Shown: piece after piece, positions 1-14,185 of the stretch | How the letters are laid out: each line of letters starts with the position of its first letter | Numbering within the stretch: the stretch's first letter is position 1 | Assembly: GCA_948099385.1 (NCBI GenBank) | Contig: CANUEZ040000211.1 | Span: 216,501 to 280,500, forward strand | From: Fasciola hepatica | Taxonomy: Eukaryota > Platyhelminthes > Trematoda > Plagiorchiida > Fasciolidae | Direction: 5' to 3' | DNA: 64,000 nt | Made by a program: the position numbers and the translations under genes | Notes under the pieces: model-generated | Databases searched by the model: none | Seen by the model: only the letters and a program-made list of their open reading frames with translations | What the model was told of the DNA's origin: nothing

Positions 1-1494
1 AAATCCATTATCAATCATCGATCAATTATCACCAATCATCAGTCATCAAATATCAATCATCAACCATCAATCACCAAATATCAATCACCAATCATCAATC
101 ATCAAAAATCATCTACAAATCATCAATATTCAATCATCAGTCATCAATCATCAATCATCAAACATCAATCATCAATCATCAATCATCAATATATGAATCC
201 AGTATAAATAAACACTTATCAATCACCAAACATCGCGCATCAATCAGCAATCCTCACTCATCCATAATAAATAATCAACCACAAATAATCACCCGTCAAT
301 AATCAATCATCAATCATCAATAATCAATAACCAATCACCAATCATCAATCATCAATCATCAACCATCAATCGTCCATTATGAATCGGTAATCATCAATCA
401 TCAATCATCACATATCATTCATCATTCATAGTTCACCAATAGTCAATCGTCAATAATCAATCATCAACAATCAATCATCAATCATCAATCAGCAATCATC
501 AATCAACAATCATCAATCATCAATCATCAATCATCAATCATCAATCATCATGAATCCATCATCAATCATCAATAATCAATCTTCAATCATCAAACATCAA
601 TCATCAGTCATCAATCATCAATCATCAATAATCAATTCACCATGATCAGTCATCAGTCATCGATCATCAACAAACAATAAACATTTATCAATCATCAAAA
701 ATCATGCATCTATATTCAATCACCAATGATCAAACTTCTATCATCTTAAATCCATTATCAATCATCGATCAATTATCACCAATCATCAGTCATCAAATAT
801 CAATCATCAACCATCAATCACCAAATATCAATCACCAATCATCAATCATCAAAAATCATCTACAAATCATCAATATTCAATCATCAGTCATCAATCATCA
901 ATCATCAAACATCAATCATCAATCATCAATCATCAATATATGAATCCAGTATAAATAAACACTTATCAATCACCAAACATCGCGCATCAATCAGCAATCC
1001 TCACTCATCCATAATAAATAATCAACCACCAATAATCACCCGTCAATAATCAATCATCAATCATCAATAATCAATAACCAATCACCAATCATCAATCATC
1101 AATCATCAACCATCAATCGTCCATTATGAATCGGTAATCATCAATCATCAATCATCACATATCATTCATCATTCATAGTTCACCAATAGTCAATCGTCAA
1201 TAATCAATCATCAACAATCAATCATCAATCATCAATCAGCAATCATCAATCAACAATCATCAATCATCAATCATCAATCATCAATCATCAATCATCATGA
1301 ATCCATCATCAATCATCAATAATCAATCTTCAATCATCAAACATCAATCATCAGTCATCAATCATCAATCATCAATAATCAATTCACCATGATCAGTCAT
1401 CAGTCATCGATCATCAACAAACAATAAACATTTATCAATCATCAAAAATCATGCATCTATATACAATCACCAATGATCAAACTTCTATCATCAA
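1..1494 (+). repeat. 747-bp higher-order repeat, two tandem copies
   Basis: Bases 1-747 and 748-1494 are nearly identical copies of one unit. For example, the segment beginning AAATCCATTATCAATCATCG at 1 recurs at 748, and ATGCATCTATA at 704 recurs at 1451. One visible difference is ACAAATAATC (about 281) against ACCAATAATC (about 1028). The window starts inside the array, so more copies may lie to the left. The high identity implies a recent duplication compared with the diverged material that follows. Confidence 0.92.
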
Positions 1495-4400
1495 ACATCC
1501 TATACCAATCATCGATAAATTATCACTAATCATCAATCATCAAATATCAATCATCAACGATCAATCACCAAATATCAATCGCCAATCATCAATCATTAAA
1601 AATCATCTACTATTCATCAATATTCGATCATCAGTCATCAATCATCTAGCACCAATCATCAATCATCAATAATCAATCATCAAACATCAAACATCAATCA
1701 TCAATCATCAATCATCCATCATCTATAATCAATCATTCATCATCAATCATCAATCATCAGTAATCAATCTTCAATCGTCATTCATCAATAATCAACCATC
1801 AATCGTCCATCATCAATCGTCAATCATCAATTATCAATCATCATGAATAAATTACCAATCATCAATCTGCAATAAGCAATCATCAATGAATAATCACAAA
1901 TCACCAATACTCAACCATCAATCATCAATCATTAATCATCATGCATCAATCATCTAACACCAATCATCAATAATCAATCAGCAATCATCAATCATCAATC
2001 ATGAATCATCAATCATACATCATCAATAATCAATCTTTCATCATCAATCATCAATCATCAATAATCTATCTTCAATCGTCAACCATCAATCATCAATCAT
2101 CCATCATCAATCATCATTCATCATGAATACATCATCAATCATCAATCACCAATCATCAATCATCAATCACAAATCATAATTCATCAATCATCAATCATCA
2201 ATCATCAATCGTAAATCATCAATCATCCAACATCTATCTCCAGGCATCAGTGATATTTTACAAATCAATAAATAATCAATAATCAATCACCATTTGTCAA
2301 TCATCATTCATAAACCAACAATCATCAAGCATCAATTATCGATCATCAATCATGAATCATCAATAATCAACCATCAATTATCAATCATCAAACATCAATC
2401 AGCAATAACCAATCAAAGAACACCGATCATCATTCATCAAATAAAATCGATCGAATATCAAAAATCAACCAGCAATCATAAATCATCAATAATCAATAAT
2501 CGAACTCAGTCATAAATTACATTCACCAACAAACAATCATCATTCATCGATCATCCACCTTCCATCACCATTCTCAATCATCAATCATCAATCACCAATA
2601 ATCAATAATCATTTACCAATGATCAATTATCAATCACCAATCATCAGTAATCAATCATCAATAATCACACATCAATCATCAATCAGCAATCATCAATCAA
2701 CAATCATCAATCATCAATCATCAATCATCAATCATCAATCATCATGAATCCATCATCAATCATCAATAATCAATCTTCAATCATCAAACATCAATCATCA
2801 GTCATCAATCATCAATCATAAAACATCAATTATCTATGATGAATCATCAGTCATCAATCACAAAAATACAATCATCATCCATCAATCATCAAAATTCATG
2901 TATCTATATTCAATCACCAATGATGAAACCTCTATCATCAAAAATCCATTATAAATCATCGATCAATTATAACCAATCATCAATCATCAAATATTAATCA
3001 TCAAAAATCAATCACCAAATATCAATCACCAAACATCAATCATCAATCATCAACCACCAATCGTCCATCATTAATCGTCATTCATCAATCATCAATCATT
3101 ATGAATAAATTATCAATCATCAATCATCACATATCATTCATCATCCATAGTTCACCAATCACCAATCATCAATAATCAATCATCAATGAACAATCACCAA
3201 TCATCAATCTACAATAATCAATCATCAATGATCAATCACCAATCACCAATACTCAACCTTCAATTATCAATCATCAATCATCAATCATCAATAATCAATC
3301 ATCCATTATCAATCATCAAATATCAATCATCAATCATCAATCTTCAATTATCACTCATCATTCATAATTCATCAATCATCAATCATCAATTATCAACCAT
3401 CAATTATCAATCATCAATCATCAATCGTCAATCATCAATCATCAATCAGTAAACATCAATTACCCATCATCAATCATCAATCATCAATTATCATTCATCA
3501 TTCATAATTCATCAATCATTAATCATCAATAATCATTCATCAACCATCAATCGTCCATCATCAATCGTCAATAATCAATCCTCAATTATCATGAATAAAT
3601 TATCAATCATCAATCATCAGTCATCAATAATCAAATACCAGTCATCATTCATCAATAATCAATCATCAATCATCAATCATCAATCATCAATCATCAATCA
3701 TCAATCATCAATCATCCATCATCAATAATCAATCATTCATCATCAATCATCAGTCATCAATAACGAATCTTCAATCATCAATCATCAATCATCAATCATC
3801 CATCATCAATCATCAACCATCATGAATCCATCATCAATCATCAATCACCAATCATCAATCATCAATCCCAAATCATCAATCATCAATCATCAATCGTCAA
3901 TCATCAATCATCAATTGTAAATTATCAATCATCCAACATCTATCTCCAGGCATCAGTGATATTTGACAAATCAATAAATAATCAATAATCAATCACGATT
4001 TGTCAATCATCAAACATAAACCAACAATCATCAAGCATCAATCATCGATCATCAATTATGAATCATCAATAATCAATAACCAATCACCAATGATCAATTA
4101 TCAATCATCATTCATCAATAATCAATCATCAACAATCAATCATCAATAATCAATCGCCACCCAGCAGTAATCAATTCTAAATAATCAAATATCAATAATC
4201 AATCTGCAATCATCAATTATCAATCATCAATCATCAATCATCAATCATCAATCATCAATCACCAATCATCAACCATCAACCAGCAATCATTAATCATCAA
4301 TCATCATTCATAAATAATCAATCATGAAACATCAATAACCAATAATCCATCATCAATCATCATTCAATAATCATCATTCATCACACATCAATCACCAATC

Positions 4401-5100
4401 GTCAATCATCAATTGTCAATCAGCAATAATCTATTATCAATCATCGATTATCAAACATCAAGCATCAAACATCAATCACCAATCATCAATCATCAGTCAT
4501 CAATAATCACACAGCAATCATCAGTCATCCATCTAAATTCATGAATCATCAGTCATCAATCGTCAATCTATATTCATCAAGCATCAATCATCAATTATCA
4601 ATCATCAATCGTCACTCATCATACACCAATCAACATGCATCAATCATAAATCATCAATCATCTATATTTAATTATCAATCATCTTTAACATTCAACAATT
4701 AGTCCTTAATCGATCATCAATCATCAATCATCAATCACGAATAATCAACAATCAATCATCAGTCAACATTTATCAACCATCAATTATCAATCATCAATCA
4801 TCAATCATCAATCACCAAACATCTGTCATCAATCATCATTCATCAATCATCAATCAGCAACCGTCAATCATCCATCATGAAATTCCACCTCCAATCATCA
4901 ATTTTCAGTCATTATTATTCATTCATCAATCATCAATGTTCAAATATCAATCACCAATTTTCAATAACAATTCATCATCCAATAAATATCAATTACGTAT
5001 TTTGAATGACCATTCATCAGTCATCAATCAGCAAACATCCATTATCAACTACCATACATCATTCATCCATCACCGTTAATCAAATAAACATCATTAAATA
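1495..5100 (+). repeat. Diverged satellite with fragments of the 747-bp unit
   Basis: No gene is visible. Parts of the 747-bp unit return in diverged form: bases around 2690-2815 repeat those around 470-600, and about 2897-2990 repeats the 704-800 region. A separate landmark, CATCTATCTCCAGGCATCAG, occurs at 2231 and again at 3937 (1706 bp apart), followed in both by similar sequence for about 100 bases. The rest is irregular heptamer repeat. Confidence 0.8.
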
Positions 5101-8100
5101 TCAATCATCAATCATCATTATTTAACAGTCAATCATCAATCATCAATCTTCAATAATCAACCATCAATTATCAATCATCAACCATCAAACATCAAGCATT
5201 ATTCTTCAATCAGCAATCATCAATCATCAATCATCAATCATCAATCATCAATCTCCATAATCAATCATCAATCACTAATCATCAATCGACAATAACGATC
5301 TTCAACCATCTATCATCAATCATCAAAAATCGAATATCAATCATCAATCATCAATCATCAATCATCAATCATCAATCGTCAATCATCAATCATCAATTAT
5401 CAAACATCAATGATCAACAGTCAATCTACAGTTGTCCACTTTCAACCATCAATCAACGTACATCAAACATCAAAAATCAATGATCAATAAACAATCATCA
5501 CCCATCAATCATCACTAATCCATAATCAATCATCAATCAACATTCATCAATCATCAATTATCAATCATCAATTATCAATCACCAATCATTAATCATCAAT
5601 CATCAATCACCATTCGTCAATAATCAATAATCAATCACCATCATTAATAATCAATCATCATTCATCCATCATCAATCATCAATCATCAAACATCAATCAC
5701 AAATATCAATCAACTATCATCAATCATCAATCATCATTTATCAATCCTCAATTATCAGTCATCAATTATCAATCACCAATCATCAATCATCAATCATCCA
5801 TTATCAATTATCATACATCATTCGTCCATCACCGTTAATCAATTAAACATCATAACATATCAATCAGCAATCATCATTATTTAACAGTCAATCATCAATC
5901 ATCAATCTTCAATAATCAACCATCAATTCTGAATCATCAATCATCAAACATCAAGCATTATTCTTCAATCAGCAATCATTAATCTTCAATCATCAATCTC
6001 ATTAATCAATCATCAATCACCAATAATCAAATTACAATAACAATCACCAACAATCAATCATCAATCATCAATCACCAAATATAAATAATCAATCATCAAT
6101 CATCAAACATCAATCATCAATCATCAATCACCAATAATTATTCGTCAATTATCAATCATAAATCATCGATCACCAATCATCAACAATCAAAAATAATCAT
6201 CAGTAATATATCGTCAATCATCAATCATCAATCATCAATCATCAATCATCAACAATCAATCATCAATCATCAACCATCAACCCTCAATAATCAATCAACA
6301 ATGATCAGTCATCAATCATCATGCATCAATCATCAATCATCATTCATCAATCATCAATCATTAAACATCAATCACCAATAAACAATCATCAATCATCAAC
6401 CATCAATCATCAATCATCGACCGTCAATAACCAATCATCTATCATCAATCATCAATCAGCAATCATCAATAATCAATGATCGATCATCAAATATCAATCA
6501 CCGAACATCAATTATCAATCGTCAATCTTCACTCATCAATGATCAATCATTCATCTACAATCATATATTCTGTCATCAATCATCAATCATCGAAGAACAA
6601 TGATCAATATTCAATCACCATTCAGCAATCATCAATCATCAATCATCAATCTTCAATCATCAATCATCATTCAACAATCAACAATCATCAATCATTGATC
6701 ATCAATCATCAATCATCATTCATGAATTATCAGTCATCAATAATCATTCATCATACATCAGTCCTCAGTCATCTATAGTGAATCATCAAACATCATTTAT
6801 CAATCATCAATCATCGATCATCATTCATGAGTCATCAATCATCAATCATTTATAATCAATAATGAATTAAAAATAATCAATCATGAATCACCATCAATAA
6901 TCATCAATCACCATTCATCCATCATCAATTATCAATCATCAACCATCAAACATCAAGAATTATTCTTCAATCAGCAATCATCAATCATCAATCATCAATC
7001 ATCATGCTCCATAATCAATCATCAATCACCAATCATCAACCGACAATAACGATCTTCAACCATCTATCATCAATCATCAAACATCAAATATCAATCATCG
7101 ATCATCAATCATCAATCATCATTCATCAATCATCAATCATCAATCATCAATCATCAATCAATAACCGTCAATAATCAATCATCAATCATCGATAACCAAT
7201 CATCAACAATCAAAAAATAATCATCACTAATATATCGTCAAACTTCAATTATCAGTCACCAAAAAATCAGTCATCAAATATCATTCATCAATCATCAGTC
7301 ATCAACTATCAATTGTCATGAATAAATCATCACTCATGAATCATGAATCATCAATCATATATCTCCAATCATCAATCATCAAGCATCAATAATCAAACAT
7401 CCATCATCAACCACCAATCATCATTCATCCATCATCAATCGTCAATCAATTTAAATCAACCATCAATCATCAACCATCAATCATTAATTATAAATCATCA
7501 ATCATCAAACATCAATCATTAATCATCGATCACCAAACATCAATCATCAATCATCAATAATCAAACATCAAACACCATCATCAATCATCAATCATCCTGA
7601 ATCCATCATCAATAATCAATCATTAATCATCAATAATAAATCACCAATCATCATTCATCAATCACCAATAATCAATCATCAATCATCAATCGTCAATATT
7701 CAATCATCAATCATCAATCACCAATCAACAATAATTATTCATCAATCATCGTTCATCAGTCCTCAATCGTCAATCATCAATGATCAATAATCAATCATCA
7801 ATGATGAACAGTCAATCTACAATTGTCCATTATCAATCATCAATCAACGTTCATCAAAAATCAAACATCAATGATCAATAATCAATCACCACTCATCAGT
7901 CATCAATAATCCATAATCAATCATCTATCAACATTCATCAATCAGCAATTATCAGTCATCAATTATCAATCACCAATCATCAATCATCAATCAACAATCA
8001 TCAATCATCAATTATCAATCAAGAATCACCAATCATCAATCATCAATCACCAATCAACAATAATTTATCATCAATCATCGTTCATCAGTCCTCAATCGTC

Positions 8101-9220
8101 AATCATCAATCACCAATAATCAATCATCAATGATCAACAGTCAATCTACAATTGTCCATTTTCAATCATCAATCAACGTTCATCAAACATCAAACATCAA
8201 TGATCAATAATCAATCATCACTCATCAATCATCAATAATCCATAATCAATCATCAATCAACATTCATCAATCAGCAATAATCAGTCATCAATTATCAATC
8301 ACCAATCATCAATCATCAATGCTCAATCATCAATCAATAATCATCAATCATCCATCATCAATCATCAATCATCAATGAACAATCATCAATCATCAATAAT
8401 CATTCATTAATCATTAATCGTCAATAATAAATCATCAATCATCGCTCACCTTTCGTCAACAATCAAAAAATAATCATCAGTTATATATCGTCAAACATCA
8501 ATTATCAATCACCAAATATCATTCATTAAATATCGTTCATCAACCATCAGTCATCAATCATCAATTGTAAAGAATCAATCACCAGTCATCGATCATCAAT
8601 CATCAATCATCAATCGGAAATCTTCAATCATGAATCATCAATTATCAATCATCAATCATCCATTATCAACCACCAATCATCATTCATCCATCATCAATCA
8701 TCAATGATTAAACATCAATCATCAATCATCAATCATCACTCATCAATTATCAATCATAAATAATCAATCATCATTCATCAATCATTAATCATCGATCACC
8801 AAAAATCATTCATCAATCATCAATCATCAAACATCAAATACCACCATCAGTCTTTGATATTCCATCATCCATCACCAATAATCAATCATTGATGATCAAT
8901 CATCAATCACCATTCATCATTCATCAATCACCAATCATCAATCACCAATCATCAATAGTCAATATTCAATCATCAATCAACAATTACCAATCAAGGACCA
9001 TCAAGAATCAATCATCGTTCAGCAATAGTAAATCATCATTCATCAATCATCAATCATCAATCGTCAATCATCGATCATCAATAATCATTCATCAAACAAC
9101 AAACACCAATGATCAATTATCTATCATCAATCATCAATCATCAATAATCCATAATCAATCATCAATCAACTTTCATCAATCATCAATTATCAATCATCAA
9201 TAAGCATTCATGAATCATCG
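5101..9220 (+). repeat. Satellite segment where the marker variants first appear
   Basis: Two similar stretches near 5118 and 5878 share TTTAACAGTCAATCATCAAT and a following CATCAAGCATTATTCTTC. Two landmarks that recur for the next 25-30 kb first appear here: CAATCTACAATTGTCCA (or close variants; near 5430, 7810 and 8150), and an A-rich marker of the type CAAAAAATAATCATCAG followed by TATATCGTCAAACATC (near 6190, 7210 and 8465). No gene is seen. Confidence 0.78.
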
Positions 9221-9467
9221 ATAACCGAACATCAATCACAAATCATCAATCGTTAATTTTCAATCATCATTCAATAATCATCAATCATACATCGACGATC
9301 ATCGAAAATCAATCACCAAACATCAATCACGGAAAATCAATCAGCAGTCATCAATGATCATAAACCAATCATCAATCATCAATCATCATTCATCAATCGT
9401 CAATCATCAATCATCAATCATCAATCACCAATCATTATTCATCACACATCAATCACCAAATATCAAT

Positions 9468-9485
9468 GGTGACGAATCAGTCACC
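9468..9485. repeat. Perfect palindrome, first in the window
   Basis: GGTGAC-GAATCA-GTCACC has 6-bp arms and a 6-bp spacer, extending to 7-bp arms with the flanking T and A. It is one of 18 perfect copies I located between 9.4 and 31.1 kb. Confidence 0.85.
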
Positions 9486-11056
9486 AGTCATCAACCATCA
9501 GTAATCAATCATCAGTCATCAATCATCAATCATCAATCATCTATCATCAATAATCAATCACTATTCATCAATCATCAATCATCAATAATCAATCATCAAT
9601 CATCATTCATCAATTATCAGTAATCAATCATCATTCATGAATCATCAATCATCAATCATCAATCATCAATCATCAATCATCATTCAACAATCGACAAACA
9701 TCACTCATCAATCATCAATCATCAATCATCAATCACCAGTACCAATCATCAATCATCATTCATCAATCATCAATCATCAATCATCAATCATCAATCATCA
9801 ACCATCAGTCGTCAATCATCACTCATCAATCATCAATAACCAATTATCAATCATCAATCATCAATCATTAATCATCAATCATCAATCATCAATCATCAAT
9901 CAATAATCGTCAATAATCAATCATCAATCATCGATCACCAATCCTCAACAATCAAAAGGTAATCACCAGTAATATATCGTCAAACATCAATTATCAATCA
10001 CCAAATGTCAGTCATCAAATATCATTCATCAACCATCAGTCATCAATCATTCATTATCAATCATCCATAATCAATCTTCAATCATCAATCATCAGTTATC
10101 AATCATCAATCATAAATCATCAATCATCAACCATCAATCATCAATCATCAATCATCAATCATCAATCACCAATCATCCATCATCAATCATCAATCATTAA
10201 TCATCAATAATCAATCACCAATCATCCAACATCAATCATCAATCATCAATCATCAATCATCAATCATCAATCATCAATCTTCAATCATCAATAATCATTC
10301 ATCAATAATCAATGATCACTCATCAATCATCAATCATCAATCACCAATCATCAATCATCAATCATTAATCACCAATCATCCATCATCAATCATCAATCAT
10401 CAATCATCAATCATCAGTCATCAATCATCAATCATCAATCATCAATCATCTATCATCAATCACCAATCAACAATCATGAATCATCAATCATCAATCATCA
10501 AACGTAAATCATCAATCATCAATCATCAATCATCAATGACCAATGATCAACCTACAATTTTCCATTATCAATCATCAATCATCATTCATCAAACATCAGA
10601 AATCAATGATCAATCGTCAATCATCAATCATCAATCATCTATAATCCATGACACAACCATCAATCAACATTCACCAATCATCAATTATCAATGATCAATT
10701 ATCATTCACCATTCATCAATCATCCATCATCAATCATAAATCAAAAATCAACAATCATCAAACATCAATAATCAGTCATCAATCCTCGTTTATCAATCAC
10801 CAGTCATCAATCATTAATCATCAATCATCAATCATCTATAAGCGAATATCAATCACAAATCAACAATGGTTAATTTTCAATCACCCTTCAATAATCATCA
10901 ATAATATATCGACGATCATCAAACATCAATCACCAAACAATAATCATCAAACATCAATCATCAATCATCATTCTTCAGTCGTCAATCATCAATCATCAAT
11001 CATCAATCATCAGTCATCAATCATCATTCATCACTCATCAATCACCAAACATCAAT

Positions 11057-14000
11057 GGTGACGAATCAGTCACAAGTCATCAAACATCATCCATCAATAA
11101 TCAATCATCAATCATCAAGCACCATCATCAATCATCAATCATCCATCATAAATCATCACTCATCAATCATCAATCATCAATCATCAATCATCGGTCATCA
11201 ATCGTCAATCATCAGTTTTCATGCATCAGTTATCAATCACCAATCATCAATCATTAATCATCAATCAGCAATCATATATCTTCAATCATCAATCATCAAT
11301 CATCAATCATCCATCATCAACCACCAATCATCATTCATCCATCATCAATCATCAATCATTAAACATCAATCATCAATCATCAATCATCAATCATCAAATA
11401 TCAATCATAATTAATCAATCATCAATCATCAATCATTATTCTTCGATCACCAAACATCATTCATCAATCATCAATCATCAAACATCAAACACCATCATCA
11501 AACATTAATCATCCTTCATCCATCATAAATAATCAATCATTATTCATCAACCATCAATCACCATTAATCATTCATCAATCACCAATCATCAATCATCAAT
11601 CATCAATCATCAATCGTCAATATTCAATCATCTATCATCAATAACAAATCAACAATCGTCAATAATCAAACATCGTTCATCTATCGTAAATCATCATTCA
11701 TCAATCACCAATCATCAATCATCAATCATCAATCACCAGTCATCAATCATCAATCATCAATCATCAATCATCATTCTTCAATCGTCAATCATCAATCATC
11801 AATAATAAATCATCAATGAACAATCACCATTCGTCACGCATTAATCATCAATCATCAATCACCAATAATCAATAATCAATCATCAATCATCAATCATCAA
11901 TCATCAATCATCAATCATCCATCATCAATCATCATGCATCAATCATCAATATTCAATCATCAATTATCAATTATCAATCACCAATTATTAGTAATCATTC
12001 CTCATTCATGAATCATTAATCATCAATCATCAATCGACAATCATCAATCATCAATCATCAATCATCACTCATCAATCAACATCATCAATCATCATTCATC
12101 AATCATCAATCATCAATCATCAATCATCAATCATCAATCATCAATCATCATTCATCAACCATCACTCATCAATCTTCAATCATCAATCATCAATTATCAA
12201 TCATCAATCATCAATCATCAATCATCAATCATCAATCAATAGTCGTCAATAATCAATCATCAATCATCGATCACCAATCGTCAACAATCAAAAAATAATC
12301 ATCAGTTACATATCCTCAAACATCAATTATCAATCACCAAATATCAGTCATCAAATATCATTCATCAAACAACAGTCATCAATAATAAATCACCAATCAT
12401 CAATAATCAATCATCAATCATCAATCATCAATCATCAATCATCAATCATAAATCATCAATCATCAATAATCAATCATCAATCATCAATCATCAATCATCA
12501 ATCATCAATCATCAATCATCCATCATCAATCATCAATCATCAATCATCAATCATCAATCATCAATCATTAACTGTCGATCATCAATTATTAATCATCAAC
12601 CATCAATCCTCATTCACCATCATCAATCATCAATCATCATTCATCAATCATAAATCATCAATCATCATTCATCAATAATACTTCATCAATCATAAATCAT
12701 CACTCATCAATCATCAATCATCTATCACCAATCATCAATCATCAATCATCAATCATCAATCATCAATTGTCAATCATCAATCATTATTCGTCAATAATCA
12801 ATCATCATGCATCGATTACCAGTCGTCAACAATCAAAAAATAACCATCAGTTTTATTTCGTCAAACGTCAATTATCAATCACCAAACATCAGTCATCAAA
12901 TATCATTCATCAATCATCAGTTGTCAATCATCAATTGTGAAGAATCAAACACCAGTCATCAATCATCAACCATCATTCATCAATCGTCAATCATCAATCA
13001 TCAATGATCAATCATCAATCATTTATCATCCATCATCAACCACCAATCTTCATATATCCAACATCAATCATCAATCAATAAACATCAATCATCAATCCTC
13101 AATCATCAATCATCAATCATCAATTATCAATTATAAATAATCTATCATCAATCATCAATCATTATTCTCCGATCACCAAACATCATTCATCAATCATCAA
13201 TCATCAAACATCAAAACACCATCATCAATAATTAATCATCCTTCATCCATAATCAATAATCAATCATTAATCATCAATCATCATTCATCAATCACCATTC
13301 ATAAATCATCAATCATCAATCATCAATCATCAATCATCAATCATAAATCATCAATCATCAATTATCAATCATCAATCATTAATCATCAATCACCAATCAT
13401 CCATCATCAATCATCAATCATCAGACATCAATCATCAATCATCAATCACTAACTGTCGATCATCAATTATTAATCATCAATCATCAATCATCAATCATAA
13501 TTCATCAATAATCAATCATCATTCATCAATCATAAATCATCAATCATCAATCATCAATAATCTTTCATCAAACATCAATCATCACACATCAATCATCAAT
13601 CATCTATCACCAATCATCAATCATCAATCATCAATCATCAATCATCAATGACCAAACATCAATCTACAATTTTCCATTAACAATCATCAATCATCATCCA
13701 TCAAACATCAAAAATCAATGATCAATCAACAATCACCAATCATCAATCATCTAAACTCCATAACCAAACATCAATCAACATTCACCAATCATCAATTATC
13801 AAACATCAATTATCAATCACCAATCTTCAATCATCAATCATCAATCATAAATCAAAAATCAACAATCATCAAACATCAATAATCAATCATCAATCCTCAT
13901 TCATCAATCACCAGTCATCAATCATCAATCATCAATCATCAATTATCGATAAACGAACATCAATCACAAATCATCAATCGTTAATTTTCAATCAACATTC

Positions 14001-14185
14001 AATAATCATCTATCATATATCGACGATCATCGAACATCAATAACCAAACGTCAATCATCAAACATCAATCATCAGTCATCATTCTTCAATGGTCAATCAT
14101 CAATCATCAATCATCAATCATCAATCATCATTCAACATTTATCATTCATCAATCAACAAACATCAATTGTGACGAATCAGTCACC
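11057..14185. repeat. Two degenerate copies of the palindrome
   Basis: The copy at 11057-11074 ends GTCACA instead of GTCACC. The copy at 14168-14185 begins TGTGAC instead of GGTGAC. Both keep the GAATCA spacer. The span between them is ordinary heptamer satellite. Confidence 0.75.
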
